Origin: a bacterium
GTDB taxonomy: Bacteria > Planctomycetota > Planctomycetia > Planctomycetales > Planctomycetaceae
Reading direction: 5' to 3'
Assembly (NCBI GenBank): GCA_016125225.1
Contig: WGME01000003.1
Location: 620,001-684,000 of the forward strand
Length of the DNA: 64,000 nt
Part shown: piece by piece, positions 9,597 to 18,485 of the stretch
Layout: each line of letters begins with the position of its first letter
Position numbering within the stretch: the first letter of the stretch is position 1
Program-made: the position numbers and the translations under genes
The notes under the pieces: generated by a model
The model's input: only the letters and a program-made list of their open reading frames with translations
What the model was told of the DNA's origin: nothing
Database searches by the model: none

Positions 9597-11513
9597 TTAG
9601 TGGCCGCCACCGGATGCCACTGCTGGCACATGAATGGTCTGCTTGGTGGGAATGTAATCGCCCACCATCCAGCGAACGAGCAGATCCAACTGATCCGGGG
9701 TCAACTTCGCAGCGAACACGGGCATCAGGTTATTCTCGCCATAGAAATCGGCGTGACCCGGGTTTTCGATGAAGCGCCTGAGCCAGATCGCTCCTCCATA
9801 CCCTTCCAGCGTCGGCACTCCGGAACCGCTGTTTTCACTGAGGAATTCCTCAGCGTTCGGCAGTTTCATGGTGTGACAATCGGTGCAGGCCGACGACAAG
9901 GCATCGCCCGATTTGAGCATGCCGCCGGTGAAAATCTCCTGTCCCTTCAAGGCGAGGGGGGCATCAATCTCCCCGGCATCGGGTCGAGCCCCTTGTTGAG
10001 CGAGGAATTCCACGAGGGCCTTCAGGTCCTCGGGATTCTTCGTCAAAGCCTCTTTGTTATCGGTTGACCAACTGGCCATGTCGCCCGTCAGAAAACGTTC
10101 CCCCGGCTTTTGCTCGCCATCGACGATGTTCTTGACCGGAGCAAAGACCTCGTGGTAATTCACGAGGATATCCGACATCCACTCGCGCGAGCCAAAGTTG
10201 CCGAGGTCGGCCGCCGTCGGTTCGACAGGGGTAGAAACCAGATCGTGGCCTTTGCCGGTGGTCACCAACACGATGCGGCCGGTGCCATCGTGTCCGTTGT
10301 AATGATGGCAACTCGAACAGGCCCGGGCGAAGATGCGTGGCCCTTGCGTGAACGGGTCTTGCTTCAGCAGCGATAACGCCCCCTGCGCGGGAATGCCCTC
10401 GGCTTGAGCCAGTTCTACAGCTCGCTGGCCATCGCGATGAGCTTCCGCCACGGCGGCTTGGTAATCGATATTGGCCTTGTCTTCTGATAAGGCCAGCACC
10501 GTCAGATAAGCGGCCCCACCTAACAGACCCAAAGTATATGCCACGTTGAAACGATGGCCGAGTTTCCACCGACCGATAATCGGCATCAGAGCAATGATGC
10601 CCATCAGAGCGCCGGGAATGTAGATGGCACCGACATCCAGGCCCATGGCATCGATGGCTTCAAACTTCAGGAAGCGGAACAGGAACAGGAAGTACCATTC
10701 GGGTCGTGCTGCCGAGTAGGCTTCCGACGGATCGGCCGGGCCACTCAATTCCGCACCCCGAGTGATGGCGAAATACAGAATGGTGGCCAGGACGGCGAGA
10801 CAGGCGATCGCGTCACGCAGCACCTGATCGGGCCAGAACATCTCGGCCGGTTTCGCAAGAAATCGATGGGGAACATGCAGACCATGTCGACGGAAGACAG
10901 CGATGTGAGCGGTCATGAAGACCAGCAACAGCACGGGCAGCAATCCGGCATGCAAAGCAAAGAAACGCGTCAGGGTATGATGACCGTAGCCGGTTCCCCC
11001 CTGAGCCATTTGCTGAATCTCTGGTCCGAACCCCGGAGTGACTCCGGCGATATTCGTTGCCACCTGCGTGGCGTAATATCCCTTTTGATCCCACGGCAAC
11101 AGGTACCCCGTCAGCGAAAGTCCCAGCACGATCTGCATCAGAATCAGACCGAGCCAGAAATTGACTTCACGCGGAGCGCGATAAGCCCCATCGATCACCA
11201 CCTGCAGAAAGTGTAGTCCCAGCAGAATCATCATCGCCTGTGCGGCGAAGTGGTGAATGCCACGCACCAGCCAGCCGTAAGACAGCTCGTGCTGAATGAA
11301 GTAGACGCTTTCCCAGGCGGTAATGGTGCTGGGGCTGTACGCCGTCCACAAAAAGAAACCGGTGATCATCTGCGTGACGAAGACGAAGACCAGGGTACTT
11401 CCCCAGACATACCGCCAGCGGGCACCGCCGGGGACCGGTTCGTACAACGCATCGTGCAGCAGGCGGCGATGACCAATCCGATCGTCGAGCCAGTTCGAGA
11501 GTCCTGCGAGCAT
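9597..11513 (-). CDS. Cytochrome b fused to c-type haem domains (bc complex subunit)
   Basis: This 638-residue inner-membrane protein joins three parts. Residues 1-220 are cytochrome b with its four-helix core; the paired haem-ligand histidines are seen in RGIHHFAAQAMMILLGLH and in RFFALHAGLLPVLLLV...TAHI. Residues 220-345 are the C-terminal cytochrome b/subunit IV helices, with PEWYFLFLFRFLK. From about 370 a periplasmic region carries two CxxCH sites, CSSCH (about 398) and CTDCH (about 542), with a downstream methionine in NLMPVF as a likely ligand. It oxidises quinol and passes electrons on to a periplasmic acceptor. Its start overlaps the stop of the Rieske gene (ATGA), so the two are translationally coupled. 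Confidence 0.93.
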   Translation of the reverse strand: MLAGLSNWLDDRIGHRRLLHDALYEPVPGGARWRYVWGSTLVFVFVTQMITGFFLWTAYSPSTITAWESVYFIQHELSYGWLVRGIHHFAAQAMMILLGLHFLQVVIDGAYRAPREVNFWLGLILMQIVLGLSLTGYLLPWDQKGYYATQVATNIAGVTPGFGPEIQQMAQGGTGYGHHTLTRFFALHAGLLPVLLLVFMTAHIAVFRRHGLHVPHRFLAKPAEMFWPDQVLRDAIACLAVLATILYFAITRGAELSGPADPSEAYSAARPEWYFLFLFRFLKFEAIDAMGLDVGAIYIPGALMGIIALMPIIGRWKLGHRFNVAYTLGLLGGAAYLTVLALSEDKANIDYQAAVAEAHRDGQRAVELAQAEGIPAQGALSLLKQDPFTQGPRIFARACSSCHHYNGHDGTGRIVLVTTGKGHDLVSTPVEPTAADLGNFGSREWMSDILVNYHEVFAPVKNIVDGEQKPGERFLTGDMASWSTDNKEALTKNPEDLKALVEFLAQQGARPDAGEIDAPLALKGQEIFTGGMLKSGDALSSACTDCHTMKLPNAEEFLSENSGSGVPTLEGYGGAIWLRRFIENPGHADFYGENNLMPVFAAKLTPDQLDLLVRWMVGDYIPTKQTIHVPAVASGGGH

Positions 11514-12082
11514 CAGATCACCTCCTTCGCTGCGACGCCGCGCTGGAAGTTTTCATACTTCACCCACACGCGATTCTCGAGATCGACTTTTACTTCCAGA
11601 GTGTCCATACCACGTGGAGGAATCAGGTTTTCGCGTTCCCCATCCAGTTTGAAAGAACTCGCGTGGCAAGGACAAAAGAAGGTTTGAGTCGCAGCCTTGT
11701 AGTCGACCTTGCAACCCAGATGCGGGCAGGTGTCGTTGAAGGCAATCACCTGTCCAGCAAGTTTTCGCAGATACACCGTGCCAATGGTCTGATTGCGGAA
11801 CAGATTCCAGGCATCGAGTTTGTCGGCACTCAAGGCGAACCGTAGCGGCGTGCCATCATCGGGGAGTTCCGTCAGGTTGGCCACCGGCAGGTAACCTTCC
11901 GCGTCGGCTCCACGCATCGATGGTCGACGTTTCAGCAGTGGGTCGAGGAAAAAGGCCAGTCCGGCGGCCAATGGTGTCAGTGCGACCACAGCCCCGGTGG
12001 CCACGGCAGCAGCCGCTGCCAGAAAATTGCGTCGCGGAGGCGGCGCCTCGGGAATTGACGACGATGGCGATTCGTGCGACAT
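11513..12082 (-). CDS. Rieske [2Fe-2S] protein of the bc complex
   Basis: This is the 189-residue iron-sulfur subunit of the quinol:cytochrome c oxidoreductase. The N-terminus has a twin-arginine signal (PPRRNFLAAAAAVATG) that stays as a membrane anchor. The cluster-binding motifs are intact: CPHLGC (about residue 116) and CPCHASSF (about 137), giving two cysteines and two histidines. The two extra cysteines form the usual disulfide. It is the first gene of a two-gene operon and overlaps the cytochrome b-c gene by four bases. Planctomycete-type complexes lack a separate cytochrome c1 when cytochrome b carries the haem c domains, which matches the gene order here. Confidence 0.95.
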   Translation of the reverse strand: MSHESPSSSIPEAPPPRRNFLAAAAAVATGAVVALTPLAAGLAFFLDPLLKRRPSMRGADAEGYLPVANLTELPDDGTPLRFALSADKLDAWNLFRNQTIGTVYLRKLAGQVIAFNDTCPHLGCKVDYKAATQTFFCPCHASSFKLDGERENLIPPRGMDTLEVKVDLENRVWVKYENFQRGVAAKEVI

Positions 12083-12207
12083 GGTGGTTCCTTCGGCGAG
12101 CGGTGGGAGACTGCCTGGCAGTCGGATTCACTGAACACTAGATGTTGATGGCGAGTCTTTATTATCGGAGGCAGGAGCTTTCGGGGGACCAAGGCAGGAG
12201 TATTATT

Positions 12208-13197
12208 CTAACCGGCTCCCAGAGCCGTTTGCATCGCTTTTAAGGCTTGACTGAGAGCATTCGCAAAAGGAGCGGGGAAGGTGGCACCGGCCGCCTGCTT
12301 GTGTCCACCGCCGCCAAATTGTTCGGCGACGGCCGCGACATTAACATCGGTCCGGCTGCGAAAACTGACTTTCACCTGACGATTGGCCTGTTCAATCGCG
12401 ATAAACGCCGCTTTCGTCCCGGCAATCCGCAGGCATTCGTTGACCAGATCTTCGGTATCCGACGCGACTGCACCGAGTTCCTCGAAGTCGGACCACTGGA
12501 CCATGGTGTAGGCCAACCGGCCATCGCAATCGAGCGTGATGCGCCCCAACACCCGACCGGCCAACCGCATGCGAGCCAAAGTCGCCTGCTCGTACAATTC
12601 CCGGTAGATCGCATCGGGACGGGCACCACAGGCGATCAACTCCCCGGCTACCCGGTAGGTGTCAGCGGATGTGGCGGCAAACCGGAACCAACCGGTATCG
12701 GTTGCCATGGCTGCGAACAGGGCCGTTGCAGCCGATGGACTCACCGTCACGCCGAGATCACCAGCCAATTCATAAATCAAAGAGCCCGTGGCTTCCCGCG
12801 TGGTGTCCTTCAGTTCTATGGCACCGAGATCATCAGAACTCACGTGATGATCAATCACTGCTCGCGGCTTGCCCGACTCTTTGAAGACCTTGCCAATGTC
12901 CGAGAGTTGCGGCCAGGCACTGGTATCCACAATCAAATGGGCATCGAACGCTTGCACCTCAGCCGCGGTGATCGTTGAACCCAACTGCCGGATGTCGCCT
13001 TCGGGATCGAGAAATTTCAGATTCGGTGGGGTGGGCGAGACGTTCACAATGGTCGCGGTCTTACCCAACTCGCGCAGCACACACGCCAAGCCAATTTCCG
13101 ACCCGATGGCATCGGCATCGGGTCGAATGTGGCTGGTGATGACGAACCGCTCGTGGGCGGCAATGAGGTTTTTGAGTGGTTGCCAGTCGATCTTCAT
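12208..13197 (-). CDS. nrnA: DHH/DHHA1 phosphoesterase (NrnA-like oligoribonuclease / pAp phosphatase)
   Basis: This 329-residue cytoplasmic enzyme degrades short RNA oligomers and/or 3'-phosphoadenosine 5'-phosphate. The DHH motifs are all present: SHIRPDADAIGSE (motif I), the D of LIVDTSAW (motif II), VIDHHVS (motif III, the DHH signature), EATGSLIYEL (motif IV). The C-terminal DHHA1 domain ends in FGGGGHKQAAGA, which binds substrate. The order and length match NrnA of Bacillus and its relatives. The gene stands alone on the minus strand between the bc operon and the sugar-acid genes. The 125-bp gap downstream, towards the Rieske gene, shows nothing I can name. Confidence 0.9.
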   Translation of the reverse strand: MKIDWQPLKNLIAAHERFVITSHIRPDADAIGSEIGLACVLRELGKTATIVNVSPTPPNLKFLDPEGDIRQLGSTITAAEVQAFDAHLIVDTSAWPQLSDIGKVFKESGKPRAVIDHHVSSDDLGAIELKDTTREATGSLIYELAGDLGVTVSPSAATALFAAMATDTGWFRFAATSADTYRVAGELIACGARPDAIYRELYEQATLARMRLAGRVLGRITLDCDGRLAYTMVQWSDFEELGAVASDTEDLVNECLRIAGTKAAFIAIEQANRQVKVSFRSRTDVNVAAVAEQFGGGGHKQAAGATFPAPFANALSQALKAMQTALGAG

Positions 13198-13270
13198 GGC
13201 GACATGTTAGAAGACGCCCTAGGGCGCTGGCAAGCTAAGCATGCACAGTTCTTGATGCCACGAATCATGA

Positions 13271-14812
13271 TTACGTCACAGGCCCCCAGGTCCAGGGGCA
13301 GAACTCTTCGTCGCCGATGCTCTGGGCTTCGCTTTTGGTGGGTTTGCCACTGGCGACTGCGATCACCTCTTCAAAAATCTCGCGGCCGACCTCGTCGATG
13401 GTGGCACCATCGAGAATGCGGCCGGCATTGATGTCCATGTCGTCGATCAACCGCTCATACATCGGCGTATTGGTCGAAATCTTGATCGTGGGGACGGGTT
13501 TGCAACCGAAGCAACTCCCACGCCCGGTGGTGAAGCAGACGACATTGCAGCCGCCAGCCACCATGCCGGTGACCGATGCGGGGTCGTAACCCGGCGTGTC
13601 CATGATCACAAAGCCCTTTTCACGGATCGGCATGGAGTACTCGTAGACACCCCGTAACGCCGTCGTTCCGCCCTTGGCAATCGCCCCGAGTGACTTTTCA
13701 TAAATCGTGGTCAGTCCACCTTTCTTGTTGCCCACAGACGGGTTGATGTCGATCCGTTCGCCGAACTTGGCGGTGTAATCGATCCACCAGCGAATGCGTT
13801 CGAGCAGTTTTTCTCCGACATCCCGGGAGACAGACCGACGCGTGAGGAGATGTTCGCCACCGTAGATCTCGGGAACTTCCGACAGACAGGCAGTGCCACC
13901 GTGCGCGACAAGCAAATCGCTGCAATAGCCGAGCGCGGGGTTGGCCGTCACGCCGCTGTTGCCATCGCTGCCTCCACATTCCAATCCGAGCATGATCTCG
14001 CTGACAGGGATGGGCACGCGGCGGGCCCGATTCACATCGGGCAATAACTCACGGATGGCCCCACTGACGCGATCGACCGTCTTGGCAACACCGCCGGCGT
14101 CTTGAATGTTGATCACCAGCGGCGCAGCGGCCGGAGTGGTTCCTCCCAGCTGAACCAGTCCGCCGTGCTCCATCAGAAACGATGCCTGTGCCGTTTCGCA
14201 TCCCAGGCCGATGACCACATAGGCAGCGATGTTTGGATGGCGGGCAAACCCGGCCAATGTGCGGGCCAACTGTTGATGATCGGCTCCGCCATATTGCATG
14301 GCACAGCCCCCTTTATGAACGAGGGGCACCACGCCATCGACTTCCGGGAACTGTTCGAGCAGCGACGCATCAAACCGCTGCGCCACATATTTCGATGTGG
14401 TCGCGGAACAGTTCACCGTACTGATGATGCCGATGTAATTGCGTGTCGCCGCACGACCATCGGGACGACGATAGCCGTCGAACGTGCGGCCGGTGATTGG
14501 CGTGGGAGCGGGGGGGACTTCCGTGCAGAATTCATAATCGAGACTCAACTCGCCAGCCGTGACGTTATGAGTATGCACCCACTTTCCTGTGTCGATAGCA
14601 GCCTGTGCATAACCGATCGCCTGGCCGAATTTGCGAACCTTGTCGCCGGTGGCGATGGGCTTCACGGCGACCTTGTGTCCCATCTCGATCGCTTCAGCCG
14701 TTGTCACACTGCCACCGAAGTCAAGCGGGCAGACTTCTCCGGCAGCAATCGGTCGAGCCGCAACGGCAATGTTGTCTTCGGCGTGCAATTGAATCAATGG
14801 GCGAGCAGGCAT
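13271..14812 (-). CDS. uxaA: UxaA-family hydro-lyase (altronate/galactarate dehydratase type)
   Basis: This iron-dependent sugar-acid dehydratase has 513 residues and both UxaA domains in one chain: an N-terminal SAF-like domain (about residues 1-90, with HAEDNIAVA) and the large catalytic domain with GRTFDGYRRPDGRAATRNYIGI as the joining region. Motifs typical of the family are HKGGCAMQYGG, GLGCET, GLECGGSDGNSGVTANPALG and TTGRGSCFG. It should remove water from an aldonate such as D-altronate. The start at 14812 (MPARPLIQLH) gives the right N-terminus; upstream frame residues look non-coding. It follows the 2-hydroxyacid dehydrogenase on the same strand, which suggests a small sugar-acid operon. 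The exact substrate is inferred. Confidence 0.88.
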   Translation of the reverse strand: MPARPLIQLHAEDNIAVAARPIAAGEVCPLDFGGSVTTAEAIEMGHKVAVKPIATGDKVRKFGQAIGYAQAAIDTGKWVHTHNVTAGELSLDYEFCTEVPPAPTPITGRTFDGYRRPDGRAATRNYIGIISTVNCSATTSKYVAQRFDASLLEQFPEVDGVVPLVHKGGCAMQYGGADHQQLARTLAGFARHPNIAAYVVIGLGCETAQASFLMEHGGLVQLGGTTPAAAPLVINIQDAGGVAKTVDRVSGAIRELLPDVNRARRVPIPVSEIMLGLECGGSDGNSGVTANPALGYCSDLLVAHGGTACLSEVPEIYGGEHLLTRRSVSRDVGEKLLERIRWWIDYTAKFGERIDINPSVGNKKGGLTTIYEKSLGAIAKGGTTALRGVYEYSMPIREKGFVIMDTPGYDPASVTGMVAGGCNVVCFTTGRGSCFGCKPVPTIKISTNTPMYERLIDDMDINAGRILDGATIDEVGREIFEEVIAVASGKPTKSEAQSIGDEEFCPWTWGPVT

Positions 14813-14888
14813 GGTGAGAGTGTTCCGGCAGAAGAGGCTGACAATGTCTGCCAGCGTATCCGCCAACGATCACGGCGGGAAGCGGGAA

Positions 14889-14950
14889 GGTTGATGGTTG
14901 ATGGAAATCTAAAGTTGCAGTCCTAATCCATCGACCATCGACCATCAACC
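14889..14950. repeat. Inverted repeat built from a gatggt-type unit
   Basis: The arm at 14889-14904 (ggttgatggttgatgg) pairs with the end of 14928-14950, with one mismatch over 16 bases. Both arms are themselves direct repeats of a 7-base unit (atcgacc / gatggtt). The element lies between the hydroxyacid dehydrogenase stop and uxaA. Similar unit arrays occur upstream of the phosphohexomutase gene near 26812-26852 and upstream of metY near 27941-27972. Confidence 0.6.
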
Positions 14951-14952
14951 CT

Positions 14953-15957
14953 CTAATACCATTTCCGCTTATCGACCAGCGTTTTCGGCGGTTCTCCAGC
15001 CACAAAGCACCGGATGTTTTCCAGCAATGTGGCCAGATGCCGTTCGGCAATCCGGGGTGAAGCCGCTGCCACATGCGGCGTGATGATCACATTCGGCATT
15101 CGCCATACCGGATGGTCGCTCGGCAATGGTTCCTGCTCGCAGACATCCAGAGCCGCCCCACGGATTTCTCCGGCATTCAATGCGGCGATAATATCATCCA
15201 GCACGACAATTGCCCCGCGGCCGATATTGATCAGCACGGCATCGCGCCTCATCTGTTGCAACAAAGAACGGTCGAACAGCCGTTCGGTCTCCGGAGTATG
15301 CGGCGCCGCGATCACCACATAATGCGATTCCGCGAGAAGTGTTGGTAAGCAGGAGAGCGGTTGCACGGTCAGGCCCAACTCCGGCACCTCGCGTGGTACC
15401 GTATCGACGCCCTGCACCGACATGCCAAACGCGAGAGCTCGACGGCAGATCTCGGTTCCAATCTGACCGACACCCACAACCCCTAGTGTCAGATCCGCTA
15501 AATGTTGATGGGCCAGATCGACCGGCGAAACTCGGCCCGGTGCGGAAACGAAGTCAGCCACCATGGCTTGATCACCGACGGGAGCCCAAAGCCCTGCGGA
15601 CTGTTGTCGCAGATAGAGATGCAGGTTTCTGGCGAAGCAAAGGACATACCCCATCACATGATCGGCAATCACATCGGAGAATAGTCCGCGCATGTTGCTT
15701 AAGAGACAGGGATGCTCCACGAGTTCTGGAAAGAGATAATGCTCGAGACTCGCGGTCGGCGATTGCACCCATTGCAAGTGCTGCGCTGCGCGTAACAGCG
15801 GTGGAGTGATTTTGCCAAAAAACGCCTGTGAATCAACGATTTCCCGCAAAGCCGTGGCTTCATCAGCGGCATTCACCACCAGCAGTTGCTCTGACACTTT
15901 TGTAATGGCCGAGCAACGTGCCGCATCGATCGCAGGAAAGATTACAAGCTTCAACAT
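14953..15957 (-). CDS. NAD-dependent D-2-hydroxyacid dehydrogenase family protein
   Basis: This cytoplasmic oxidoreductase of 334 residues reduces a 2-oxoacid or oxidises a D-2-hydroxyacid. The Rossmann motif is GVVGVGQIGTEI. The catalytic triad is visible: arginine in NIGRGAIV, glutamate in CEQEPLP, and histidine in ITPHVAA. This is the standard D-2-hydroxyacid dehydrogenase set. I place the start at the ATG at 15957 (MLKLVIFPAID); the seven residues upstream come from a TTG-led extension. It is followed on the same strand by the UxaA-type dehydratase, which suggests that the two act on related sugar acids. Specificity cannot be read from the sequence. Confidence 0.9.
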   Translation of the reverse strand: MLKLVIFPAIDAARCSAITKVSEQLLVVNAADEATALREIVDSQAFFGKITPPLLRAAQHLQWVQSPTASLEHYLFPELVEHPCLLSNMRGLFSDVIADHVMGYVLCFARNLHLYLRQQSAGLWAPVGDQAMVADFVSAPGRVSPVDLAHQHLADLTLGVVGVGQIGTEICRRALAFGMSVQGVDTVPREVPELGLTVQPLSCLPTLLAESHYVVIAAPHTPETERLFDRSLLQQMRRDAVLINIGRGAIVVLDDIIAALNAGEIRGAALDVCEQEPLPSDHPVWRMPNVIITPHVAAASPRIAERHLATLLENIRCFVAGEPPKTLVDKRKWY

Positions 15958-16166
15958 GAGAAGTCTCAACAAGAGCAATCAACGTCCTGGCATCCTCTTG
16001 GACAGAGATTTGTCAGCTCTGTCAAGTGCTGTGATGTGCGTAAAAATTGCACAGCAACTTTTAGAAAGAACGGCTTGCCGTCTGACTCTTGACTCGGCAG
16101 AATGACACCCCGTGCTGTGGTTCTTCGGAACCAGTTCCCATCCCGATGGTTCGTAGGGTCCACGTG

Positions 16167-16370
16167 ATGCAAGTCTTTCTTCGCGGCGTTGACGAGAGTC
16201 TGTTGATTGGTGATGACGTCACTGTGACAGTGCTGGAAGTTCAACGCGATGCGGTGCGTCTCGGGATCACCGATCTCTCCAATGTGCCGTCCTATTGGGA
16301 AGAGACGCTGTACCTCGAAGAAGTCGATGAAGGCTCTTCGCTGGAACTCGCCAGCGCTGTCCCCTGGTGA
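16167..16370 (+). CDS. Divergent CsrA-like RNA-binding protein
   Basis: This 67-residue protein aligns end to end with CsrA: ESLLIGDDVTVTVLEV matches the CsrA segment ETLMIGDEVTVTVLGV, and VRLGI matches VRIGV. In CsrA, a homodimer that binds GGA motifs in mRNA leaders, residues near L4-R6 and R44 contact RNA. Here R6 is kept, position 4 is phenylalanine, R7 is glycine and R44 is tryptophan (SYWEE in place of VHREE). RNA binding may therefore be changed or lost. The start at 16167 has AGGG eight bases upstream; frames further upstream do not match the family. It sits alone before uppS with about 160 bp between them. Confidence 0.82.
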   Translation: MQVFLRGVDESLLIGDDVTVTVLEVQRDAVRLGITDLSNVPSYWEETLYLEEVDEGSSLELASAVPW

Positions 16371-16529
16371 GACGGCCGGGCGTCTTGATAGCCCAGAGAA
16401 CGGCAGGTAAGTGCGCCGAGCCGGGCTTTCGCACCAGCATCAAGACAGCTTGGCCTGCGAAAATCCTGATGCCGCAGGGTTGTACCGTGAGCAGAAAGCG
16501 CCAGAATAGGGAGCGGAGTATTGCGACCT

Positions 16530-17336
16530 ATGTCTGTTGCCAGCCACGTTTCGAAACCCCCGGTAACCCTTTCTGCTGAGCCTCCCTATACACGGGAGCA
16601 GTTGGCGGATCGCGGGTTATCGATCGATCGCTTACCTCGACACATTGCCATCATCATGGATGGCAATGGGCGCTGGGCTCAGTCGCAGGGTTTACCGCGG
16701 ATCGAAGGTCATCGCCGCGGGGTTTCCAGTGTTCGGCAAATTGTCGAAGAGTGCTCCCGCATCGGCATCGAACAACTCACGCTTTACTGCTTCAGCAGCG
16801 AAAACTGGAAGCGGCCCGAAGCCGAACAGCGGCTACTGATGCAGTTGCTGGTGCAGTATCTCATCGAAGAACGCTCGGAGATTCTCCGTCAGAACCTGCG
16901 ATTTGCTGTCATCGGACGCCGTCAGCAACTCAGTGATGAAGTCTTGGCGGAGATCGATCTGACTCAGAGTTTAACCGCTCACCAAACCGGCATGCGGCTC
17001 TGTCTGGCGATCAACTACGGCAGTCGCGGCGAGATTCTCGATGCCGTTCAGCGGATTGCACAGGATGTCGCTACGGGTGAAATTGATCCCGCGGCCATCA
17101 CGGAAGAGACCATCGCCCAGCATCTCGACACGGCGGGGATGCCCGATCCCGATCTGGTCATTCGTACGGCCGGGGAAATGCGGATCAGTAATTTCCTGCT
17201 GTGGCAGATCAGTTACTCTGAACTATGGGTCACTAACACCTGCTGGCCCGAGTTCAGCACGCTGGACTTGCATCAGGCTTTGCGAGATTATGCCAGTCGT
17301 GATCGGCGCTTTGGAGGTCTAAAGTCTCCTGTCTGA
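16530..17336 (+). CDS. uppS: Isoprenyl transferase (undecaprenyl diphosphate synthase)
   Basis: This cis-prenyltransferase extends farnesyl diphosphate with isopentenyl diphosphate to make the undecaprenyl carrier for cell-envelope glycans. The catalytic motif IAIIMDGNGRWA, with the essential aspartate, is followed by GHRRG, then LTLYCFSSENWKRP, and the C-terminal PDLVIRTAGEMRISNFLLWQ and SELWVT, all typical. The length is 268 residues with a normal 30-residue N-terminal extension. I chose ATG at 16530, with GGAG 11 bases upstream; a TTG at 16521 is possible. cdsA follows after 89 bp, the usual uppS-cdsA arrangement. Confidence 0.95.
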   Translation: MSVASHVSKPPVTLSAEPPYTREQLADRGLSIDRLPRHIAIIMDGNGRWAQSQGLPRIEGHRRGVSSVRQIVEECSRIGIEQLTLYCFSSENWKRPEAEQRLLMQLLVQYLIEERSEILRQNLRFAVIGRRQQLSDEVLAEIDLTQSLTAHQTGMRLCLAINYGSRGEILDAVQRIAQDVATGEIDPAAITEETIAQHLDTAGMPDPDLVIRTAGEMRISNFLLWQISYSELWVTNTCWPEFSTLDLHQALRDYASRDRRFGGLKSPV

Positions 17337-17425
17337 TCGGTTGCCCCTCCACTCCTTTTGCAACAACGGATTGTGCTCTTGCCAGACAAATCTTCTCAGC
17401 CGACCATATCGAGGTCCGATCACCC

Positions 17426-18328
17426 ATGCTGATCTGGCGGCTGCTGATGTCTGCCATTCTCATTCCCACGGTCTTCGGGGTCTTCTATCTCGATGCCTGG
17501 CTGGGGCCATCGGCACCGCTGCTGCTGTGTTTCGTCATCTTGCTGGCATTACGCGGGGCGAACGAAATGGTCGACCTGCTGGCCACGCGCTCTTTCGCCC
17601 CCCATCGCGTGGTGGTTTGTGCCTGCTGTGTGCTCGTCGCCGCGGCGAGCTGGTACGGACGGCTGGGTTTAGTGCCGATCAAGGTCCCCGGTGAAGAAAA
17701 CACGCTGGCTCAGGTGATGCTGGCCTATTCGTTCACCGTGCTGACCTTGTTCGCGACAGGCACCTACCGCTATCGCGAGCCAGGCAAAAGCATGGAAACC
17801 CTGGGGGCCGAGCTGTTGATTGTCAGCTACATCGGCGTGTTGCTGGGAGTCGCTTCTCAGTTGCGCTGGGTCGCGGGTGACGCCGCCGGATATCTGGTCC
17901 TGGGATCGCTACTGGTGGTGACGAAAGGGGGCGATGTCGGGGCCTACACGTTTGGCCGCTTGTTCGGCCGCCGCAAGATGTTCCCCATTCTTTCACCGGG
18001 CAAGACGTGGGCTGGTGGCGGCGGAGCCCTGTTCGGTTCGGCCCTGTTCGGCATGTTGTGGCTGCAATATGCCACACCACTGTTCAATCGCAGTTGGGAG
18101 CCCCCAGCTTGGTACTGGAGTGCCTTCTACGGGCTCATCATTGGCATGGTGGGACTGGTGGGTGACCTGTGCGAATCGCTGATCAAGCGTGATGTCGGCA
18201 AAAAAGACTCCGCGGCTTTAATTCCCGGCTTCGGCGGCCTGCTCGATATCCTTGACTCCGTCATCTACGCCGGTCCCGTCGCCTACGTCCTCTGGAAAGC
18301 TCTCCCCCTGGCAACCTGGCAGGTTTGA
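17426..18328 (+). CDS. cdsA: Phosphatidate cytidylyltransferase (CDP-diacylglycerol synthase)
   Basis: This polytopic inner-membrane enzyme makes CDP-diacylglycerol from CTP and phosphatidic acid, the entry to phospholipid synthesis. The 300-residue chain has about eight hydrophobic helices. The CdsA signature lies near the C-terminus: ESLIKRDVGKKDS, then PGFGGLLDILDS. The usual form is PGHGGxxDRxDS, so the histidine is phenylalanine and the arginine isoleucine here, while the metal-binding aspartates remain. SPGKTWAGGGGA is the other family motif. It forms an operon with uppS, and a hairpin terminator follows at 18373. Confidence 0.93.
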   Translation: MLIWRLLMSAILIPTVFGVFYLDAWLGPSAPLLLCFVILLALRGANEMVDLLATRSFAPHRVVVCACCVLVAAASWYGRLGLVPIKVPGEENTLAQVMLAYSFTVLTLFATGTYRYREPGKSMETLGAELLIVSYIGVLLGVASQLRWVAGDAAGYLVLGSLLVVTKGGDVGAYTFGRLFGRRKMFPILSPGKTWAGGGGALFGSALFGMLWLQYATPLFNRSWEPPAWYWSAFYGLIIGMVGLVGDLCESLIKRDVGKKDSAALIPGFGGLLDILDSVIYAGPVAYVLWKALPLATWQV

Positions 18329-18372
18329 TTCATTTCGTCCACTATTTGCCGAGCCAAATAGCTTGGAAAAAC

Positions 18373-18418
18373 GCAGCACCGATCAGCTCGCCAAAGCCAG
18401 ACCGGTGCTGCATTTTGT
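18373..18418 (+). terminator. Probable rho-independent terminator of uppS-cdsA
   Basis: The arms gcagcacc (18373-18380) and ggtgctgc (18404-18411) can pair, and attttgt follows. It lies 45 bp after the cdsA stop. The T-run is short, so strength is uncertain. Confidence 0.55.
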
Positions 18419-18485
18419 CAGAGACATCTGAGCGAGACGAAGCCATGATCTCGTTGGCAAGTCGTCTTTGTGCCAATGACCAAGC

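Noticed and set aside
10554-11216. Plus-strand frame of 220 codons over the cytochrome b gene
   Set aside because: Overlaps intact cytochrome b; residues are low-complexity His/Gln-rich and no family is seen.
13215-13226. Palindrome cgccctagggcg between uxaA and nrnA
   Set aside because: Only 12 bp with no loop and no T-run; likely chance in GC-rich DNA.
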